Assembly: GCA_013115135.1 (NCBI GenBank)
Contig: JABANP010000142.1
Coordinates: 49,167-113,166 of the forward strand
DNA from: Perkinsus olseni
Taxonomy: Eukaryota > Perkinsozoa > Perkinsida > Perkinsidae
Length of the DNA stretch: 64,000 bases
Direction: 5' to 3'
Shown here piece after piece: positions 59,046-64,000 of this stretch (the first letter of the stretch is position 1; each line of letters opens with the position of its first letter). The notes under the pieces were generated by a model that was not told where the DNA came from, did not search any database, and was given only the letters and a program-made list of their open reading frames with translations. The position numbers and the translations under genes were made by a program.

Positions 59046-59946
59046 TCAGTATCCCGTGCCAGTACCGCCAGTCATGAGGGCAACACCGTTGGAGGTCCCG
59101 ATGCGAGTGGCGCCGGCATGAACCATCTTGTCCATATCTTCGGCCGTTCTCACTCCGCCCGCAGCCTTCACACCAACTTTGCCTCCAACCGTGTCGCGCA
59201 TCAACTTGACGTGATGCTCGGTGGCACCGAACTTGTTGAAGCCGGTACTTGTCTTAACGAAGTCAGCACCGGCAGCGACGCACGCCCTGCAAGCTTGGAC
59301 GACCTCTTCATCCGTGAGGAGACAACACTCCAAAATGACCTGAAAAGAACGACCATGCGCGGCCTGCTAACACATCAGCCGATGAGCACAGGGCAACTCC
59401 CAGACTACAGGAGGGAGTTTCGTGATGATCGAGGGCCAAGAGGCTTACCTTCACAACTACACCACCAGTTTTTGATCCGCTCCCTGTATTGGCGAGATGG
59501 GCTCTAACAGAGTTCACAACGCAGTAAACATCGTCCTCAACCGCCTGGTAGTTTTTGCTCTTGATCTCGCCCACATTGATGACCATATCCACCTCCCTGG
59601 CGCCGTCCTTCACTGCCTCTACAGCTTCCAGCCCCTTCGAAGCTACGGCCGAGGCTCCAAGCGGGAACCCTACGACGGTGCAAACTCTAACATCGGTGTC
59701 CTTCAGTAGCTCGTGGCCAAGGCGAACCCAGTAGGGATTGATGCAGACGCTCGCGAAATCGTATTGCTTAGCTTCCTCACAGAGCTTGCGGATCTGACTC
59801 TCGCTTGCTTCCGGCTTCAGCAGAGTGTGATCGATCAACTTATTCTTCTTGGGCGGCACCGCCGCCGAGGCATAGGCGTTAGGGCATGTGAACGTTGGGG
59901 GCTGTGGGCCGGACCCTTTGAAGAACGGAACAGCGTAGGAGGGCAT
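59046..59946 (-). CDS. deoC: deoxyribose-phosphate aldolase, copy 3 (diverged, one intron)
   Basis: ATG 59946 to TGA 59046-59048. Exon 1 (59449-59946) and exon 2 (59046-59339) join over a 109-bp intron (GTAAGCC...TTTTCAG) exactly at GGVVVK / VILECC, restoring the aldolase sequence. It keeps the start [38 protein letters not shown] with the catalytic Lys, and [10 protein letters not shown]. The product has 263 residues and clearly differs from copies 1 and 2 (for example a longer C-terminus, GGTGTGY). The intron marks it as the older paralogue or the parental form; copies 1 and 2 lack it. Same reaction expected. Confidence 0.95.
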
Positions 59947-60654
59947 CGGAGAAGTTTGTCCAACTTCGAGGATGTTCTAATGAGTCCAGCCTTGCCGCCT
60001 TCTTTCATAGCCTCAGCCCGAGCATGACACGCGTGTTCACCCGCACGCATGCACAACACTTTCGCGCGACCGCTCTGCCGCCTAATCGGTATGTAGAGGT
60101 AGTCAAGTCGAAGTTTCCCTGTCCTATGACTGTCCCTGTCTTCCAAACTGTGAAACTCAAGCGGCGTAGAGTCCTGATAAAGTCGGCAACATCGTTCGAC
60201 ATCCCATGAGTTACGAATTGTAGACAGCGTAGGCCTCAGAATGGTCACACTCAAGGATTCGCCGGTGATATGCCTTGCAGACTAGTAATGGCGGACAGGG
60301 CTCAAGTTTCGGGCGTTGAGTTCTTTCTGAGAGGAAGCGACCAAGTCAATCGGAACTAGCCGCAACCTGGAGCTGATACCAACACCGATCAACCTCTGTG
60401 ACACAGACTGTGAGTCACCTGAATGGCCATCCTCGGCAAGACCGGATCCAAGTTCAATATACGCGACATGATGCCCACTCCACCGGCATCGCCGGCGAGC
60501 GCACTAATAGGGGGAAGTACAGGTGCACGCGGAAGGGGAGGGTGGGCGACGGAAGGTGGGGCATGAATCCTGACAACGGGTAGGGTCCGCATCGTGGGGG
60601 CGCGGTCAGGCGGCCGCTAAGTGCCAAAAACAGAACATCGGGATTATCGGCAAC
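59947..60654. other. intergenic
   Basis: About 700 bp upstream of deoC copy 3 and downstream of the coiled-coil gene. Short frames on both strands, no motif. Confidence 0.45.
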
Positions 60655-62055
60655 TCACTGGTTATTAGCTTTAAGAGCCGCGTACATTGCAGCGTTGTCC
60701 TTGCGGGCAATCTCTAAAACCGCAACGATATTCTCAGATGCCTCCAAAGGCGTTGGGAAGCCCACCCAGTTCCCTTCTCAGTGAGTGTATCTTCCCTACT
60801 CTTCCTCTCAAGGAGAGCTACTACGCTGTCCTCAGCCCGGTCTGACTTTTCTTCCGTTGCCTACACTGCGATATATTCGACGGTACTGACCCGCCCGGAA
60901 TACCTCAGCCGAGCTGCTGCCCGTGGTATGACTGCTGCCATACGAATAAGGCAGGCCCTGCTTCGACGACTGCCGATAGCGCCTCCCTCTATGCCTAGGA
61001 GCGCAACGTTCAAACCACATGTACTGTACACCGAACCTTCTGTGATTTTTAGAGCTGCGAGATCCTCCTCGGGAAGGACCACCACCTTGTAGCCGATGGA
61101 CCTATGCCGATGGCGCGATGCGTTCACCACCTTCCTCAGGCAAAACCTCGACTCACATGCTCACGAAGGGAAGCGAGTTCGGCCACACTAGACTTGTTTT
61201 CAGCCTGCAACTTCGCAATCTGCTCACCGAGCTGATCGCATGCCTGTCCCCGCGACTGCGACTCTGAATACGGTGTGGTGAGCGAGAGCTAGGTCGCTTA
61301 TCGCCCGGGTAGTCACCTTCTCGGGCTGCATCAAGTTCCTCCTTCAACTGCTTTATGGTCCCCTGGAGCTCATTCAACTTAGTTTTGGCTGTTGAGAGTG
61401 ATCTGCAGCCAGGAACCATACAAACTCCATGACCGACCCAGTGGCACTCACCCTCGAAGCTCAACCTCCCGACTAGTACCATCCTTTTTAAACTTCTCTA
61501 TCTCCGCGTGGGCCTCATCCAGCTGAAGGAAGTAGTGGCAGATGAGAAGCGTCGTGAGCTCTTGACGCGCAGGCGGTCCACCTTGGTCTCGAGGTCCTTT
61601 ATAGTCGCTCGGTGCAACTCCGATGTCTGCTGGTTTGCCGCAAGCAGCTTCCTCAATTTGCCGCATTCTGCTGCAATACGGTCGAACTCGGCCTGGGCTT
61701 GACCGAGAAGGTTGCGACCGAGGGAACTGAACAGCTTGAGAGTTGCGGCACGACACGGTGATGCGAGTGGGCGAGAACCTACCGATCGCCACTTTCCTTT
61801 GATGAGGTGGGCGACTCGTTGGCAGCGGGACTGAGGTCGACCACCAACTCAGATCACGTGCCGCATGTTGCAACAGTGTCATTCATGGCATTACCGCTTC
61901 CGGCCATTCGGCGCCTTTTGCCTCTCCTGCCGTGTATGAGGGCACTCTGGCTGGTGAGCCTGAGCGGAGATGATAGGATAACTAAAAAGTTCAGCAGCTC
62001 CACCTTTGCCTTTCCCTTTGCCTCTAGTGTTAGCACTTGTAGGACCGCGGATCAT
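60655..62055 (-). CDS. hypothetical coiled-coil protein
   Basis: ATG 62055 (MIRGPTSANTRGKGKGKGG) to TGA 60655-60657 (MYAALKANNQ). After a Gly/Lys-rich start, exons encode long charged helices: LLGQAQAEFDRIAAECGKLR and ELHRATIKDLETKVDRLRVK (about 61700-61570), LDEAHAEIEKFKKDG (about 61515), AKTKLNELQGTIKQLKEELD (about 61390-61330), QLGEQIAKLQAENKSSVAEL (about 61235-61180), then YKVVVLPEEDLAALKITEGS (about 61090) and TPLEASENIVAVLEIARKDN (about 60735). Heptad patterning predicts a coiled coil of a cytoskeletal or scaffold protein. Introns 45-75 bp. No specific family recognised. Confidence 0.6.
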
Positions 62056-62481
62056 GACATCGTGGTCCACATAAAAAGCTTTTCCCCAGTGGAATGATGA
62101 TAACTCGTGGGTAGCCCGAGCGTACCATCATCAGGCCCGACAATTTACGAAGCAGCACAGTCGACAGTTTCTTGCTTCCGCTCCATCTCCCATCGCGGGT
62201 GACAACACAACTCAGTTCGAACAAAAGAGACTATCGGGGTATTAAACTCATACCTGTAAAGAATTATCTTAGGTGGGAAACGATAAGCGATGATGTAAAG
62301 TTATATGCGAAAATCATGGTGCATTAACACCATTCGCATGGGACCAGACTGACGATGAACATAGTACATAACCTTTACATGAGGAGACTAACCTTGCACT
62401 TCCAGTGCGGAAAGTGCAGTGGAATTCTTCGGTCGAAGACCATGAAATTAATAACACTCTAGTCATATCCAACGACTTCAC
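62056..62481. other. intergenic
   Basis: About 425 bp between two minus-strand genes. No feature recognised. Confidence 0.5.
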
Positions 62482-63774
62482 CTACCAGGAAACTACAGCA
62501 GACCATGTGCCAAATACCATCCCAATAAGGGCCAGGCAAAGCGACAACACGGCCAATCCGAATTCCGCGGAGCGGAGCAGCTTGCTTCCACCCTGACGAA
62601 CCACTCCCTCCATCTCACAATACTTGCGTCTCAATACGCGATAAAAAACAACAGGGAATACTATTTGCAGCAGCATCACTAACGTGGCACCTACTAGGTC
62701 CACCAAAGAGCCGAAACCAGGCACGCTAACGGCAACGACGAAACAGATAATCATGAGCGCCGAGCGCGATATCATCTTAAACCAGTACGGCACCGATCTT
62801 CCTCTCACATGCTGAATAGCACTCTCAACACCGATGCATACAGGATTAAACATAACAAGGAAATGACAGAAGCACACCACTTCGATGGCGATCTGTACCG
62901 TTAGGACCACCCAATCCGTGTTGGAGCGTCCATCGGCAATAGCGAAGGTAACATTCGGGAAGTCCAGGAGACCGCGGCCAAAACCAGCGTAGCCCGCGAA
63001 GGCGATGGAGGCGAAAATGACGAAGATAAGGGCGAACCCGACCACGGACACGCGTGCGAAAGCCATGGGGTTTCTCATGTCATTGATCAGAGTGGGCACG
63101 ACGGGTGCTACAGTGAACGCATTCATGAAGTTGGTAAAAGACAATGTAGCAAGCATCGGTGTGCTCGGAAAAAGCTCGTAGTCGATCTCCCTCACAGGGT
63201 CCACTACTTCCCTTGAAGATGCAACAATAACCATAATAACAGTCACGAAGGCTGCAGCAATCCCAAGACCCGAAACAAAAGCGACTTCTTTCATCGTAGG
63301 CATCCACGCTAGTGGCATCATGATGCCAACGAAAATTAAACACCACCATATGCGCTCGACTGACGGAACTAGTTGATGCATACCATCACCGACGAGTATG
63401 ACCAAGAGGGAACAGACCATGAGCAGATCTGCGTAGAGTACCACTGCTACAACAACCTCACCAACCCTCCCAAAGCATTCACGGCCGATGGCCTGGAAGG
63501 AAGTGAACTTCTCCTTACCATCCGGAGCCATGACCATACATTTCCAGAGCAAGATTATGGCATACTGTGAGACACCCCAAGCAACAAAAATTAGTAGGCT
63601 GCCAACAATCCAACCACCCTGAGCGATGGCTCTAGGGAGGGCAAGAATACCAACACCTATGGCCACCAAAGCGAAGTTGACAATGGTTCTGAAACTGGAT
63701 GAGCCATCGGGGCGACCGATGCTGCTCACGGTATGAACCTTGCAGGAGGGAGAGTCTGCTGCGGCTTTCATCAT
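62482..63774 (-). CDS. amino-acid/auxin permease family transporter (SLC36/SLC38-like)
   Basis: ATG 63774 to the stop at 62482, 430 residues, one exon. About eleven membrane helices: FRTIVNFALVAIGVGILALP (first helix with the family GxGILxLP motif, about 63690), GWIVGSLLIFVAWGVSQYA, VVVAVVLYADLLMVCSLLVI, WWCLIFVGIMMPLAWMP, AFVSGLGIAAAFVTVIMVIV, MLATLSFTNFMNAFTVAPVV, VSVVGFALIFVIFASIAFAG, TVQIAIEVVCFCHFLVMFNP, ALMIICFVVAVSVPGFGSLV, TLVMLLQIVFPVVFYRVL and FGLAVLSLCLALIGMVFG. This is the AAAP fold of sodium- or proton-coupled amino-acid carriers. Substrate unknown. Lacking introns, it contrasts with most neighbours. The frame is open 14 codons upstream, but the first ATG pair was chosen as start. 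Confidence 0.9.
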   Translation of the reverse strand: MMKAAADSPSCKVHTVSSIGRPDGSSSFRTIVNFALVAIGVGILALPRAIAQGGWIVGSLLIFVAWGVSQYAIILLWKCMVMAPDGKEKFTSFQAIGRECFGRVGEVVVAVVLYADLLMVCSLLVILVGDGMHQLVPSVERIWWCLIFVGIMMPLAWMPTMKEVAFVSGLGIAAAFVTVIMVIVASSREVVDPVREIDYELFPSTPMLATLSFTNFMNAFTVAPVVPTLINDMRNPMAFARVSVVGFALIFVIFASIAFAGYAGFGRGLLDFPNVTFAIADGRSNTDWVVLTVQIAIEVVCFCHFLVMFNPVCIGVESAIQHVRGRSVPYWFKMISRSALMIICFVVAVSVPGFGSLVDLVGATLVMLLQIVFPVVFYRVLRRKYCEMEGVVRQGGSKLLRSAEFGLAVLSLCLALIGMVFGTWSAVVSW

Positions 63775-64000
63775 AAAACACCGATAAGCTGACCCTGTGA
63801 ACACAATAACGCACAAAGCTCATCCCTGGGCATCGTTCGATAAGATATTACGAGCTCGCGATTGGATCAAACGACCTTCCCCTGAGAACACTCACGCTTA
63901 CTGAGAGGTTATAGATGGCCGTATAACACAATTACCACGCTACTTCGCTGGCGAGACGCGGCATAGTCATTGATTTCGTCTCTGGCAATCGATCATTGGG
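63775..64000. other. upstream flank of the transporter
   Basis: Should contain the promoter of the amino-acid transporter. No other feature seen before the window ends. Confidence 0.5.

Overview
The window is nuclear DNA of a compact protist genome, most likely an alveolate of the Perkinsus type. This is inferred from gene content and architecture, not from a database match. Genes are interrupted by very short spliceosomal introns (most of those I could place are 44-66 bp, GT...AG). Intergenic gaps are usually 200-700 bp. The gene set is eukaryotic throughout: CCT chaperonin, LSm4, eIF1A, RFC, PKA regulatory subunit, PPM phosphatases, selenoprotein K. No prokaryotic operon, phage, CRISPR array or intact transposon was seen.

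Layout. 1-2.1 kb: poorly resolved, perhaps the end of a plus-strand gene. 2.1-20.1 kb: nine genes all on the minus strand (mucin-like secreted protein, Ala/Gln-rich protein, CELF-like three-RRM protein, RFC small subunit, citrate synthase, class I DAHP synthase, PDAP1/PP28-like protein, LSm4, CCT6). 20.6-29.5 kb: a plus-strand run (eIF1A, PKA regulatory subunit, membrane MORN alpha/beta-hydrolase, two unknowns, a pseudouridine-synthase-like gene). 30.1-31.9 kb: a minus-strand membrane nucleotidyl cyclase. 32-35.3 kb: two tandem PPTC7-like PPM phosphatases on plus. 35.8-63.8 kb: a long minus-strand run (HAD phosphatase, 3-hydroxyisobutyryl-CoA hydrolase, selenoprotein K, SLC35F-like transporter, kelch-BTB-BACK protein, EF-hand-like protein, a coiled-coil protein, CCCH/methyltransferase fusion, pseudo dual-specificity phosphatase, three deoxyribose-phosphate aldolases around a 21-bp minisatellite, another coiled-coil protein, an amino-acid transporter).

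Themes. Several genes belong to signalling: the cyclase and the PKA regulatory subunit are two ends of a cAMP pathway, and the two PPM phosphatases and the inactive dual-specificity phosphatase are further phospho-signalling parts. Metabolic genes cover citrate entry to the TCA/glyoxylate cycle, the first step of the shikimate pathway, valine breakdown and deoxyribose-phosphate breakdown. The most interesting sequence-level observations are (i) a selenoprotein K gene with an in-frame UGA and a good SECIS candidate downstream, (ii) repeated single-base (+1) discontinuities inside otherwise well conserved coding sequences, (iii) a deoC triplication in which two copies encode the same protein and flank a heptad-encoding minisatellite, and (iv) enzymes with catalytic residues replaced (Cys to Ser in the phosphatase, Asn and Arg lost in the cyclase). 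Exon maps were made by eye from homology and splice-site logic; outer coordinates are usually firm where start and stop codons are stated, internal junctions less so.
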